Positions 1-8,931 of a stretch of DNA of 64,000 nt are shown one piece after another. The first letter of the stretch is position 1. Each line of letters begins with the position of its first letter. Location: assembly GCA_016714495.1 (NCBI GenBank), contig JADKDU010000004.1, positions 124,001 through 188,000 of the forward strand, given 5' to 3'. The notes under the pieces are model-generated. The model was given only the letters and a program-made list of their open reading frames with translations. It was not told the DNA's origin and made no database searches. The position numbers and the translations under genes were made by a program. The DNA is from Hyphomonadaceae bacterium (lineage in GTDB: Bacteria; Pseudomonadota; Alphaproteobacteria; Caulobacterales; Hyphomonadaceae).

Positions 1-207
1 GCCGAAGCGAAGTTCAAGCAACCGATCCGCGATCTCTACGAACGCGAAGGCTCTCCCTACTTCTCCACCGCCCGGATGTGGGACGACGGCGTGATCGCTC
101 CTGCCGACACCCGCCGCGTTCTCGCTCTCGCGCTCTCTGCTTCGCTGAATGCGCCGCATGGCCGTGCTGCGAACCGCGAACCCGCTTTCGGCGTTTTCAG
201 GACGTAA
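1..207 (+). CDS. liuB: Acyl-CoA carboxylase carboxyltransferase (beta) subunit, C-terminal end
   Basis: Partial gene entering from the left edge; 68 codons remain and end in TAA. The tail contains YFSTARMWDDGVI and the following PADTRRVL, the usual C-terminal signature of methylcrotonoyl-CoA/propionyl-CoA type carboxyltransferase beta subunits. With the biotin carboxylase/biotin carrier subunit at 3882-5894 it would form the biotin-dependent carboxylase of leucine catabolism, converting 3-methylcrotonyl-CoA to 3-methylglutaconyl-CoA. The methylcrotonyl assignment rests on the linked hydratase gene; the substrate cannot be read from the tail alone. Confidence 0.85.
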   Translation, partial: AEAKFKQPIRDLYEREGSPYFSTARMWDDGVIAPADTRRVLALALSASLNAPHGRAANREPAFGVFRT

Positions 208-218
208 CTCGTAGGCTC

Positions 219-1031
219 ATGAACGCCGAAGCCCTCAATGCTCTCGATCAGGTCGTCGCCATCGCGCGGGAGAGGGCAGGCGATCGGATTCCGGTTGTTG
301 GCGTCGCCGGGCCACAGGGCTCAGGCAAGACTACGCTTGTCGCGGCGCACGCTGCGGCGCATCGCCAGACGGCGCACTTTTCGCTCGACGATGTCTACCT
401 CCCGGCGGGTTATCGCCGCTTGCTCGCGCAGAGCGTCCACCCTCTGTTCGAAACCCGCGGCCCGCCCGGCACGCATAACATCCTTCAGTTCAACGAAACC
501 CTGGACGAGCTGCTCGAAGCCGGCGAGGGCGCGCAGACATTCCTCCCCGCCTTCGACAAGATCGCCGACAACCCCGTCCATGCTATGCGAAAACCCGTCT
601 TTCGCGGCAGGCCGTCGGTCATCCTGGTTGACGGCTGGTGTCTCGGCGCCTTGCCGCAGGCTCCCGAACAGCTCGCCATCCCGGTCAACGATGTCGAAGC
701 GAAGCAAGACGCCGCCTCCACCTGGCGCCGCGAGATCAACGACAATCTCGCCGGCGCCTATCAGCATGCTTTCGCCCGCCTGGATGCGATCCTTTACCTC
801 CGCGCCCCGTCCTTCGCCGTCATCCACGACTGGCGCTGCCAGCAAGAGGAGGGTCTGCTCGGCCGTGCGCTTAACGACGCCGACCGTCAACGTGTCGGTC
901 GTTTCATTGCGCATTTCGAGCGCATCACCCGCCACATGATGGATGGCGGCCGCCGCGCCGATATCGAAGTCCAGCTCGACGACCGGCGCAACGTGACCGA
1001 GGTCAAACACATCCTGCAGCCGTTGCGCTAG
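219..1031 (+). CDS. P-loop kinase related to glycerate kinase (GLYK/Tda10-like)
   Basis: A 270-residue cytoplasmic protein with an N-terminal Walker A motif, GPQGSGKTT, near residue 28, followed by the FSLDDVYL segment typical of the phosphoribulokinase/uridine-kinase-like fold. Its overall layout resembles plant D-glycerate 3-kinase and yeast Tda10. The open frame extends upstream to 78, but ATG at 219 lies just 12 bases after the carboxylase stop and starts directly before the kinase fold, so I chose it. It sits inside the leucine-catabolism operon. Substrate is unknown; glycerate kinase is a family guess, and a role linked to the acyl-CoA pathway is inference from position. Confidence 0.7.
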   Translation: MNAEALNALDQVVAIARERAGDRIPVVGVAGPQGSGKTTLVAAHAAAHRQTAHFSLDDVYLPAGYRRLLAQSVHPLFETRGPPGTHNILQFNETLDELLEAGEGAQTFLPAFDKIADNPVHAMRKPVFRGRPSVILVDGWCLGALPQAPEQLAIPVNDVEAKQDAASTWRREINDNLAGAYQHAFARLDAILYLRAPSFAVIHDWRCQQEEGLLGRALNDADRQRVGRFIAHFERITRHMMDGGRRADIEVQLDDRRNVTEVKHILQPLR

Positions 1032-1095
1032 GTGACGAGCGACGCCCACAGGTCTACATCACTCCAGAATACGCCAGACAAAAGCGGAGAGCCCC

Positions 1096-1887
1096 ATGGC
1101 CTATGAGAACATCCTCCTCGATGTGTCGCCGGAAGGCACAGCCGTTCTCACGCTGAACCGACCCGAGAAGCGCAACGCCTTCAACGCCCCCACCATCGAT
1201 GAGCTCTCTGACGCCTTCGAGACCCTCTCGAAGAATCCTGAGTGCCGTCTCCTGCTGATCCGTGGCGCAGGTCCCGTCTTCTCCGCAGGCGCGGATCTCG
1301 AATGGATGCGCGCCGCCTCGCATTATTCCGAGCGCGAGAATGAGGAAGACGCCTACGCCATGGCCGAGATGCTGCGCCAGCTGTTCGAATTGCCGCAGAT
1401 CACCATCGCGCTGCTGCATGGCGCCGCCATGGCGGGCGCCTGCGGCCTCGCCGCCGCTGCCGACATCGCCATTGCACGCAAGGGTACGATCTTCTCATTC
1501 TCTGAAGTGAAGCTCGGTATCTTGCCCGCCACCATCTCGCCCTACGTGATAAACGCCATCGGCCCGCGCTGGGCGCGCATGCTGTTCGTCACCGCCGAAC
1601 GCTTCGAGGCGGATTTCGCCGCGAAAATCGGCCTGATCCATCACGAGGTGGAAGACGAAATGGCGATGGAAAAGCTGGTCGAGCACTATGCCGATCTCGC
1701 CTATGCGGCTTCTCCCGAGGCCGTCGCCGACACGAAGGATCTTGTCTCTCGCGTCACTGGAGAAGTCATCGACTCGAGCCTCGGCCACCTTACGGCCAAA
1801 CGCCTCGCGCATCGTCGCGTCAGCACGCTTGGCAAGGAGGGCCTCTCCGCCTTCCTTGAAAAGCGCAAGCCGAGTTGGGCGCGCTAG
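1096..1887 (+). CDS. liuC: Enoyl-CoA hydratase/isomerase family protein, probable methylglutaconyl-CoA hydratase
   Basis: The 263-residue protein is full length for the crotonase family. It opens with LTLNRPEKRNAF and has the oxyanion-hole segment SAGADLEWM near residue 64 and a second one around HGAAMAGACGLAAA near residue 108. Neighbouring genes encode both subunits of a methylcrotonyl-CoA-type carboxylase, so hydration of 3-methylglutaconyl-CoA to HMG-CoA is the likely reaction. A purine-rich GGAGAG lies shortly before the ATG. A generic enoyl-CoA hydratase is the alternative. Confidence 0.85.
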   Translation: MAYENILLDVSPEGTAVLTLNRPEKRNAFNAPTIDELSDAFETLSKNPECRLLLIRGAGPVFSAGADLEWMRAASHYSERENEEDAYAMAEMLRQLFELPQITIALLHGAAMAGACGLAAAADIAIARKGTIFSFSEVKLGILPATISPYVINAIGPRWARMLFVTAERFEADFAAKIGLIHHEVEDEMAMEKLVEHYADLAYAASPEAVADTKDLVSRVTGEVIDSSLGHLTAKRLAHRRVSTLGKEGLSAFLEKRKPSWAR

Positions 1888-1905
1888 GCGCCCACGAAGG
1901 GGGAC

Positions 1906-2769
1906 ATGTCTCGCCGCCTCAAGCTCGAAGCGTGGCTGCATGCGCGGCGTGAAGCCTGGCGCGCAGCCTTCGCGCGCGGCCCGGTCACCAGCTTCATCTT
2001 CGAGTTCGTATCGTTCGGCGTGAAGCAGGCATGGGCTTGCCTGTTCGGCGGTCTGATGTTGGCCCTGCTGGTCGGTAGCTTCCTGTTCTATCCGACCAAT
2101 GCGGCGCTTGCGCGTTATGATTTTCTCACGCTCGCCGCGCTCGCCATCCAGGCCGCCATGCTCGCGATGCGGCTGGAGACGTGGGAGGAGGCGCGCGTCA
2201 TCTTCGCCTTCCATCTCGTCGGCACGATCATGGAAATCTTCAAGACCGGCGCCGGGTCCTGGATCTATCCGGAAGGCTCGTTCTTCCGCATCGCGGGCGT
2301 ACCATTATTTTCCGGTTTCATGTACGCGGCGGTGGGCAGCTATCTCGCGCGTGTCTGGCGCATCTTCGCATTCCGCTTCGAACGGTTTCCGCCGCTCTGG
2401 CTGCAGGGCGTGCTGGCGGCTGGCGTCTATGCCAACTTTTTCACCCACCACTACATGCCGGACATGCGCCTCGGCTTGTTTGCCTTCAGCCTGATCATTT
2501 ATGCGCCTTGCGTCGTCTATTTCCGGCCAGACAGGCATGAGCGCTTCATGCCGCTCGCCGTCGGGTTGTTGCTGGTTGCGCTGTTCGTCTGGTTTGCCGA
2601 GAATCTCGGCACATTCGCCCGCGCGTGGGTCTATCCAAGTCAGGACGATGGCTGGCATCCCGTCTCTCTGGACAAGCTGGGCGCTTGGTATTTGTTGATG
2701 ATCATCAGCTTCGTGCTGGTGGCGGCCGTCCATCGCGGCGCGGGACGGCAGGAGGGGCAGGGACGATGA
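1906..2769 (+). CDS. DUF817 family membrane protein
   Basis: A 287-residue integral membrane protein with about seven to eight hydrophobic segments after a short basic N-terminus. The conserved DUF817 stretch is recognisable around residues 100-150 (HLVGTIMEIFKTGAGSW, then PLFSGFMYAAVGSY), with a later HHYMPDMR. No catalytic function is established for the family. It begins 18 bases after the hydratase stop, preceded by a GGGGGACA-like ribosome binding site, and its TGA overlaps the ATG of the next gene (ATGA), which implies translational coupling. The link to leucine catabolism is positional only. Confidence 0.8.
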   Translation: MSRRLKLEAWLHARREAWRAAFARGPVTSFIFEFVSFGVKQAWACLFGGLMLALLVGSFLFYPTNAALARYDFLTLAALAIQAAMLAMRLETWEEARVIFAFHLVGTIMEIFKTGAGSWIYPEGSFFRIAGVPLFSGFMYAAVGSYLARVWRIFAFRFERFPPLWLQGVLAAGVYANFFTHHYMPDMRLGLFAFSLIIYAPCVVYFRPDRHERFMPLAVGLLLVALFVWFAENLGTFARAWVYPSQDDGWHPVSLDKLGAWYLLMIISFVLVAAVHRGAGRQEGQGR

Positions 2770-3800
2770 GCGGGGAAATCGAAGCCGCAGGCGCGGCCAT
2801 TACGGCCGGTCTGGTCGCTGGCGCGATCGATGGACCAAAGCCGCATGGCGAAGCCGTGCACGGGCCTTGCGCCAATTGCGGGGCGGAGCTCCACGGAAAC
2901 TTCTGCGCAGCGTGCGGCCAGCCCGCCCATGTGCACCGAACGCTTGGCCACATGGTCGAGGAATTCCTGCACGGCCTTCTGCATTTCGATACGCGCGCGT
3001 GGCGCACCCTGCCGATGATCATTTTTCGTCCGGGCACGCTGACCCGCGACTACATCCACGGCAAACGCGCCAGGTTCATCTCGCCGCTGGCGATGTTCCT
3101 TCTCGCCGTCTTCACCATGTTCGTGGTCTTCGCCTTCGCCGGCGGCGCCAGCGTGGGCGTCGATGCACCGGCGGCCCGTGGCGAACTGGCCGCGGCGATC
3201 CAGGAAACACGGGCAGACCTGGCGGCGGGAGTCCGCACATCGCAAATGGAAACTGCTGCAGATAGCGCGGCAGACGGGCCGGCCGACGAAGACCACGCCA
3301 CCGAGGTCTCGGCCTATGACCAGATCGCCCGCGCCGCGCGCGAAGAAAGGTTCAAGATCCAGACGGGATGGCCTGATCTCGACAAGAAGATCAAGCACAA
3401 GCTCGAAAATCCTGAACTTGCCATCTACAAATTCCAGAACGCGGCCTACAAGTTCGCCTTCCTGCTGGTGCCGATCTCGCTGCCCTTCCTGTGGCTGTTG
3501 TTCTTCTGGAAACGCGGCCTGGCCTTGTTCGATCACACGGTCTACATTCTCTATTCGCTGTCTTTCGTGTCTATGCTCTTCATTGTAGCGTCACTGGTAT
3601 CGGCCGTGCCCGTTCTATTTGAATGGCTGGCGCCATTCCTGATGCTGGCAATTCCGGTCCACACCTTCTTTCATCTGAAAGGCTCCTACAGTCTCGGCTG
3701 GTTCTCGGCGCTGTGGCGCACGCCGGTGCTCTTGACGTTCGCCGCGATCTCGCTGGCGATCTTCCTGGTTGCGATCCTGGCGCTCGGCTTTGTGGGCTGA
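2766..3800 (+). CDS. DUF3667 family protein (zinc-ribbon plus membrane domain)
   Basis: Start ATG at 2766 overlaps the preceding stop by four bases and gives 344 residues. An N-terminal zinc ribbon (CANCGAEL ... FCAACGQ, around residues 36-58) is followed by the DUF3667 signature FISPLAMFLLAVFTM near residue 110, a charged central stretch and four to five C-terminal hydrophobic helices. The family is common in Gram-negative genomes and uncharacterised; the ribbon is predicted cytoplasmic. The longer frame from 2625 lies inside the DUF817 gene and is not supported. Confidence 0.8.
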   Translation: MSGEIEAAGAAITAGLVAGAIDGPKPHGEAVHGPCANCGAELHGNFCAACGQPAHVHRTLGHMVEEFLHGLLHFDTRAWRTLPMIIFRPGTLTRDYIHGKRARFISPLAMFLLAVFTMFVVFAFAGGASVGVDAPAARGELAAAIQETRADLAAGVRTSQMETAADSAADGPADEDHATEVSAYDQIARAAREERFKIQTGWPDLDKKIKHKLENPELAIYKFQNAAYKFAFLLVPISLPFLWLLFFWKRGLALFDHTVYILYSLSFVSMLFIVASLVSAVPVLFEWLAPFLMLAIPVHTFFHLKGSYSLGWFSALWRTPVLLTFAAISLAIFLVAILALGFVG

Positions 3801-3881
3801 GTGATTCGTTCCTGTCGCAGAGGAACGGACAAGATTACGAAAACGCTTCCTTCGTTTCGCGGCGCGTCCTAACTTCCCGTC

Positions 3882-5894
3882 ATGTTTTCATCGATCCTGA
3901 TCGCCAACCGCGGCGAAATTTCACGACGCATCATGCGAACCGCCCGAAAGCTCGGCTTGCGGACGATCGCGGTCTATTCCGACGCTGACATGGAAGCGGC
4001 GTTCGTGCGCGAGGCCGACGAAGCCGTATGGATCGGGGCGGCTCCCGCCGCAGAAAGCTATCTGAAGGGCGACCGTATCATCGAGGCTGCGCTCGACACT
4101 GGCGCCGAGTGCATCCATCCGGGCTATGGCTTCCTGTCGGAGAATGCGGGCTTCGCCGAAGCCGTGGGCAGGGCCGGTCTCACATGGATCGGTCCTCCGC
4201 CGTCAGCCATCCGTGCGATGGGCCTCAAGGACGCCGCCAAGGCGCTGATGGAAAGGAATGGAGTGCCCGTTACGCCCGGCTATCACGGCGAAGACCAGAG
4301 CCTGAAGACACTTAAGGCGGCCGCGAAAACGATTGGCTTTCCGGTCCTTATCAAGGCTATCGCCGGCGGCGGTGGCCGCGGCATGCGCCGTGTCGACAGC
4401 GCAGACGATTTCGACGCCGCGCTCACCAGCGCCCAGCGTGAAGCGAAAGCCAGCTTCGGCGACGATCGCGTCCTCGTCGAGAAATTCATCGAGAGCCCGC
4501 GTCACATCGAAGTGCAGGTCTTTGGCGACAGCCACGACAATTACATCCACCTCTTCGAGCGCGACTGCTCGCTCCAGCGCCGCCGGCAAAAGGTGATCGA
4601 GGAAGCGCCCGCGCCTGGCATGAGCCTTGCCGTCCGCAAGGCGATGACCGACGCCGCGCTCATGGCCGCCCAGGCTGTCGGCTATCGCAACGCAGGCACG
4701 ATCGAATTCATCGTCGATGGCTCCGGCGTTCTGCGTCCTGACGGTTTCTGGTTCATGGAAATGAACACGCGCCTGCAGGTCGAACACCCGGTGACCGAAT
4801 TTATCACCGGTCTTGACCTCGTTGAGCTGCAGTTGAAAGTCGCCGCCGGCGGAAAACTCCCCGCCCAGTCGGAGATCAAGCTCAATGGCCACGCCGCCGA
4901 AGCGCGGCTTTGCGCTGAAGACCCCGCGCGCGGCTTCTTGCCGTCGTCCGGGTTCCTCGAAGTCTTCGATCTCTCCGCCTTCCTTGATGAAGCGCCGGGT
5001 GGCGGCGTCACGCTTCGTCTCGACAGCGCGGTCGAAGAGGGCGATGTCGTGCCCGCCGCGTATGACAGCATGATCGCCAAGGCCATCGCCCATGCGCCCA
5101 CGCGCGATGGCGCGCTTGACGCGCTTGGTCAGGCCCTGCGTGAAGCTGAAGTCTGGCCGGTTACAACCAACGCCGCCATGCTGGCCAACCTGCTCGACCA
5201 TCCCGATTTCCGTGAAGGCGTCGCCACCACAAATCTCGTCGAAGCCAATCTTGATGAACTCGCCGAGCCAGACGACGCTGAGCACGCCGACGCGCTCATC
5301 CTCGGCGCCGTGGGTCTGCGCGACCTCAACCCGGTCAACGTCTCTGACCCGTGGGACATGCCCGACGGCTTTCGCCTCAACGCTTCGCCACGCGCCACCT
5401 ACCTATTCGACATCGAGGGCGAAACGCGTTCGGTGAAGCTCAATCAAGCCAACGGCGCCGAACGCGCCCACATCTATGGCGACAGTTTCGAGATCAGTCT
5501 TGAGACCGTCCGGCTTGGCGATGGCGTCGTCATCTCCGGCGCGATTGATGGCGCTGAAGTCTTCGGCGTCGTCCGCGCGCTGGCCGACGGCCCCGTACTC
5601 TTCAGTCGCGGCCGCGCTATCGCTTTGCGCAGTCCGGAATTTGGCGCCGCCCTGGAAGGCCTCGCCGCCGGTGACGACATTCGCTCGCCAATGCCCGGCA
5701 AGATCCTGGACGTTAAGGCGACGGCCGGACAGGACGTGAAGAAGGGTGATCCGCTCGTGGTCATGGAAGCCATGAAGATGGAACACACGCTCACAGCCCC
5801 GCGCGATGGCAAGGTTGCCGAAGTATCCGCAACCGCCGGCACGCAAACGGCTGAAGGCGTCGTGCTGGTCAAACTCGAACCGGTCCCGGAATAG
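3882..5894 (+). CDS. liuD: Acyl-CoA carboxylase alpha subunit: biotin carboxylase plus biotin carrier (methylcrotonoyl-CoA carboxylase type)
   Basis: A 670-residue protein. Residues 1-450 form a biotin carboxylase: IANRGEISRR at the start, HPGYGFLSENAGFA, the ATP-grasp glycine loop GGGGRGMR, and EMNTRLQVEHPVTE. The C-terminal biotinyl domain has EAMKMEHT with the biotin-accepting lysine at about residue 632. It supplies carboxybiotin to the transferase subunit whose end is at 1-207. An 81-base gap separates it from the DUF3667 gene. The methylcrotonyl substrate is inferred from the linked liuC-like gene; propionyl-CoA carboxylase alpha is similar in build. Confidence 0.9.
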   Translation: MFSSILIANRGEISRRIMRTARKLGLRTIAVYSDADMEAAFVREADEAVWIGAAPAAESYLKGDRIIEAALDTGAECIHPGYGFLSENAGFAEAVGRAGLTWIGPPPSAIRAMGLKDAAKALMERNGVPVTPGYHGEDQSLKTLKAAAKTIGFPVLIKAIAGGGGRGMRRVDSADDFDAALTSAQREAKASFGDDRVLVEKFIESPRHIEVQVFGDSHDNYIHLFERDCSLQRRRQKVIEEAPAPGMSLAVRKAMTDAALMAAQAVGYRNAGTIEFIVDGSGVLRPDGFWFMEMNTRLQVEHPVTEFITGLDLVELQLKVAAGGKLPAQSEIKLNGHAAEARLCAEDPARGFLPSSGFLEVFDLSAFLDEAPGGGVTLRLDSAVEEGDVVPAAYDSMIAKAIAHAPTRDGALDALGQALREAEVWPVTTNAAMLANLLDHPDFREGVATTNLVEANLDELAEPDDAEHADALILGAVGLRDLNPVNVSDPWDMPDGFRLNASPRATYLFDIEGETRSVKLNQANGAERAHIYGDSFEISLETVRLGDGVVISGAIDGAEVFGVVRALADGPVLFSRGRAIALRSPEFGAALEGLAAGDDIRSPMPGKILDVKATAGQDVKKGDPLVVMEAMKMEHTLTAPRDGKVAEVSATAGTQTAEGVVLVKLEPVPE

Positions 5895-6058
5895 CAGCCG
5901 GCTGCGGGCCGATTTGGGAATTGTTCATCTAGACTGCGGCACACTGCCCGTCAGCAGTCACACAACCGAATTCATCTTCCACGGCCAAATCCAGCCACAT
6001 TCCCCCACGACCCTCTGGCTGGTTAGGACACTGAGCTCCCCGGGACGGATCGCGAGCC

Positions 6059-6786
6059 ATGCCCGCATTTCTTCTGTTTGCCGTTACGTGGGCCGGTCTG
6101 CCCCCCGAGCAGGCGCTGGAGCGTGCGCTCGATGCGGCCGAGCCGCCCGCCGCCCTGCGCGCCGCTTTCCACGCCACGCTCACCGCCGGCAACGCCGTCC
6201 GTCGCATCGAGTTCGACCCTTACGCCGATCCCGCCAACCGCTTCCGCGTCACGCTGTCTCACGGCTCTAATGACGAACTCGACGCCGTTGTGCAGGGGTG
6301 GCGAGACGAGAGGCAGGCCGACGCCCGTCTCTTCGCAGACGATCTCCGGGTCAGCCTGGGCGACGCTCGCATCGCCGGCGCCGCCGATGCCATGACCGTC
6401 AGCTTCCGCCACAAGGTCTCGGTGAACGATGGCCCGATCGACGCCGAATTCTCCGCCCGCATGGTTGGCCGCCTTCAGCTTGAGCCGCGCACGGCTATCT
6501 GCAGACCATCGCCTACGACATCGAACGCCCGGTGAAGCTGGACAACGGAACAACGATCGAAGTCTACAATCAGACCTACCAGTTCGGCTATTCCGCCCGC
6601 TGGGATGTAAGTTACGTTTCTTCCTACGATCTTACCGCCAAGGGCGGACAATGGGGCATGAGCGAAACCCGCTCGATCCATGTCGAACTCACCGACATCG
6701 CCTTCGGCCTCGCCGGCGACAGTGAGCAGGACCTGTCCTCCAAGCCGTCGCCTTACGCGCCGGGACTCACAGCCAATCTCCGCTGA
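6059..6786 (+). pseudogene. Secreted hypothetical protein, interrupted by a one-base frameshift
   Basis: Two overlapping frames join into one about 241-residue protein. Frame one runs from ATG 6059 with a short hydrophobic start and continues through FSARMVGRLQLEP. Near 6483-6492 the sensible reading moves to the next frame, which continues HGYLQTIAYDIERPVKL and ends at 6786. The step corresponds to one missing base in the GCCGCGCAC stretch. Both halves have ordinary protein composition and the second has no good start of its own. I do not recognise the family. It may be a sequencing indel rather than real decay. Confidence 0.6.
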
Positions 6787-6825
6787 AGGGTTGCGGGCCC
6801 GTCCCGCGCCATTACTTTCGCGCCC

Positions 6826-7254
6826 ATGGCCCTTCACATGATCAAGCTGTGCGTCGGCGTCGACACCGTCGACGAGCTTTCGGAATGGCAGGTCAAGCGC
6901 GCGAAGGAACGCGCAAAAAAGGGCAAGCCCGCCAACCCTTTCCACGACACCCGGATGACGCCGAAACGCGCCGAGGAAATGCTCGCGGGCGGTTCGATCT
7001 ACTGGGTCATCAAGAACCATATCATCGTTCGTCAGAAGCTCATCGGTTTCGAGGCGGTAAAGGACGAGGACGGCAAGGCCATGTGCCGCGTTCACCTCGA
7101 TTCTGAACTTGTCCGCACCAAGTCGCGTAAGAAGCGGCCCTTCCAGGGCTGGCGCTATCTCGAGCCGGGCGATGCGCCGCCCGATGTCGACGGCAAGGGG
7201 CCAGCTTTGTCTGCCGATCTGGAGCAGGCGCTGAAGCAAGCGCTGGCCTGGTAG
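6826..7254 (+). CDS. DUF1489 family protein
   Basis: A 142-residue soluble protein that matches DUF1489 over its full length: an N-terminal IKLCVGVDTVDEL, the central IYWVIKNHIIVRQKLIG and the C-terminal KRPFQGWRYLEPGDAPPD. The family is almost confined to Alphaproteobacteria and has no known function. It follows the broken gene by 39 bases and converges on panC with only 19 bases between the stops. Confidence 0.85.
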   Translation: MALHMIKLCVGVDTVDELSEWQVKRAKERAKKGKPANPFHDTRMTPKRAEEMLAGGSIYWVIKNHIIVRQKLIGFEAVKDEDGKAMCRVHLDSELVRTKSRKKRPFQGWRYLEPGDAPPDVDGKGPALSADLEQALKQALAW

Positions 7255-7273
7255 TTCATTAAGGCGGGTAGGG

Positions 7274-8149
7274 CTAACGCCGCACGAACCCGATATTGTC
7301 GATCAATCGTGTCTTGCCGAGCCGCGCGGCGATCAGCAAGCGGCCGCTTGTTCCGGCGGGGCAGGTTTCTGCGCCAAATGGCGCGAGAGTGTCGGCGCGA
7401 CGGGCTTCTACATAGTCGACCGAGGCGAAGCCTGCCGCCAGCAGATCAGCCTTGGCCGTGTCGGCGGCCGCGCGGATCAGCTCGCCAGCCTCAACCTTCG
7501 CAGCTGTTGCGAACATGACCTTCGACATGGCGGCAGCCTGCGTGCGTTCCTCGGGATTTAGATACGCGTTGCGCGACGACATTGCGAGGCCGTCGGCTTC
7601 GCGCTTTGTCGGGCCGCCGACGATCTCGATCGGGAAGCCGAGGTCCTGCGTCATGCGCTTGATGACGAGGAGCTGCTGGTAATCCTTCTCGCCAAACACC
7701 GCGACGTCCGGGCTCACGTGCAGGAAGAGGCGACTGACCACGCTCGCCACGCCTTCGAAGAAGTGCGGCCGCACCTCGCCTTCGAGAATGTGGGACAGGT
7801 CTTTCACCGTGACGCGCGTCGAGTCGCCTGGCGGATACATTTCGGCAGGCGAGGGGCAGTAGCAGAACGCGCAGCCCGCAGCTTCCAGCTTTTGGAGATC
7901 GCTATCCTCGGTGCGCGGGTAGGTCGCGAGGTCTTCATGGGCGGCGAATTGGGTCGGGTTCACGAAGATGGAGGATGCGGCGACGTCCGCCTTCCCAAGT
8001 CCGATATGGATCAGGCTGACATGGCCATCATGGAGTGCGCCCATCGTTGGGGCGAAAGCGATGCGTTTGCCGAGCGCGCGCTGCGACTTATACCAATCCC
8101 TTGCCTCACCACGGGTGCGAGCGACGACAAGACCGGAACGCTTCGGCAC
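7274..8149 (-). CDS. panC: Pantoate--beta-alanine ligase
   Basis: The 291-residue protein carries the complete PanC signature: FAPTMGALHDGHVSLI at residues 33-48 with the HxGH-type ATP site, FVNPTQFA, the pantoate-binding FGEKDYQQL, and late KRE and SSRN motifs. It condenses pantoate and beta-alanine in the cytoplasm to make pantothenate for CoA. No panB or panD neighbour is present here. It is transcribed divergently from the SPOR lipoprotein gene. Confidence 0.95.
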   Translation of the reverse strand: MPKRSGLVVARTRGEARDWYKSQRALGKRIAFAPTMGALHDGHVSLIHIGLGKADVAASSIFVNPTQFAAHEDLATYPRTEDSDLQKLEAAGCAFCYCPSPAEMYPPGDSTRVTVKDLSHILEGEVRPHFFEGVASVVSRLFLHVSPDVAVFGEKDYQQLLVIKRMTQDLGFPIEIVGGPTKREADGLAMSSRNAYLNPEERTQAAAMSKVMFATAAKVEAGELIRAAADTAKADLLAAGFASVDYVEARRADTLAPFGAETCPAGTSGRLLIAARLGKTRLIDNIGFVRR

Positions 8150-8294
8150 GCTTCACCCCTTCGAGAGTCTCAGCCGGTTCCGCTGGGCGCGGGCATTCCG
8201 GCGCGCGCTTCTAGGCCCGTTCCGGGGGTGGATCAATCATCTGGCTGGCGACTGGTTTTATAGGTCCTTAACCGGCTTTACCCATGCTCTCCCG

Positions 8295-8927
8295 ATGCAT
8301 TCTGGTGTTGTGCGTTATCTCAGGCTAGCGGGGCTCAGCGTTGCGGCGCTGGCCGTGGCCGCGTGCGCCAAGATTGCGCCCAGCGAAACAGCGTCCGGCC
8401 GGCCGGAGCCGCTGGTCGGCGAGCCGCCGGAATCCGGTCAAATGGCCGCATCTACCCAACCCGTCAGCGAAGCTGACCGTATCGCCGCCCTGGAAGCCCA
8501 GGTTGCCGCACTCGATTCGCAGATCGTCCACCTACGCAAGGCGCTGGACGTGCTGGGACCGCTGCCCGATCCGGACGGCATGCTCAGCCCGTTCGCCAAA
8601 TCGGAGAGCACAGGCGAGGCCGCCAAAGCCAATGCTCGGCTTGCCAGCCTATATTCGCCCGCCCCGGTGCTTACCCATGCCAGCTCGCTCTTTTACGCAG
8701 CCGAACTGGGCTCGTTCGCCTCACGGAGCGCCGCCGAAGCCCGGTGGAAACAACTCGTCGCCACCAACCGGCTGGCGGGCGTCGAGCCCGTTTACGCCTC
8801 GGTGGGGTCGGAAATCCGCCTGACTGCCGGCCCGATGATCAGCGAAGAGGCGGTCACGTCACTTTGTGTGGAGCTGTCATCCCTCACTGGCGCCTGCCGT
8901 GTGGTCGCCCCCATAAGGGCGTACTGA
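8295..8927 (+). CDS. SPOR-domain lipoprotein
   Basis: ATG 8295 gives 210 residues beginning with a basic start, a hydrophobic stretch and the lipobox LAVAAC, so the mature protein is probably anchored by a lipidated cysteine near residue 22. A short coiled-coil segment follows (DRIAALEAQVAALDSQI), then a C-terminal SPOR domain (YAAELGSFASRSAAEARW to about residue 208). SPOR domains bind denuded peptidoglycan at the septum in known cases. The gene ends four bases before mipZ, which supports a role at the division site; that role is inference. The longer frame from 7968 has no signal and overlaps panC. Confidence 0.75.
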   Translation: MHSGVVRYLRLAGLSVAALAVAACAKIAPSETASGRPEPLVGEPPESGQMAASTQPVSEADRIAALEAQVAALDSQIVHLRKALDVLGPLPDPDGMLSPFAKSESTGEAAKANARLASLYSPAPVLTHASSLFYAAELGSFASRSAAEARWKQLVATNRLAGVEPVYASVGSEIRLTAGPMISEEAVTSLCVELSSLTGACRVVAPIRAY

Positions 8928-8931
8928 TCGC

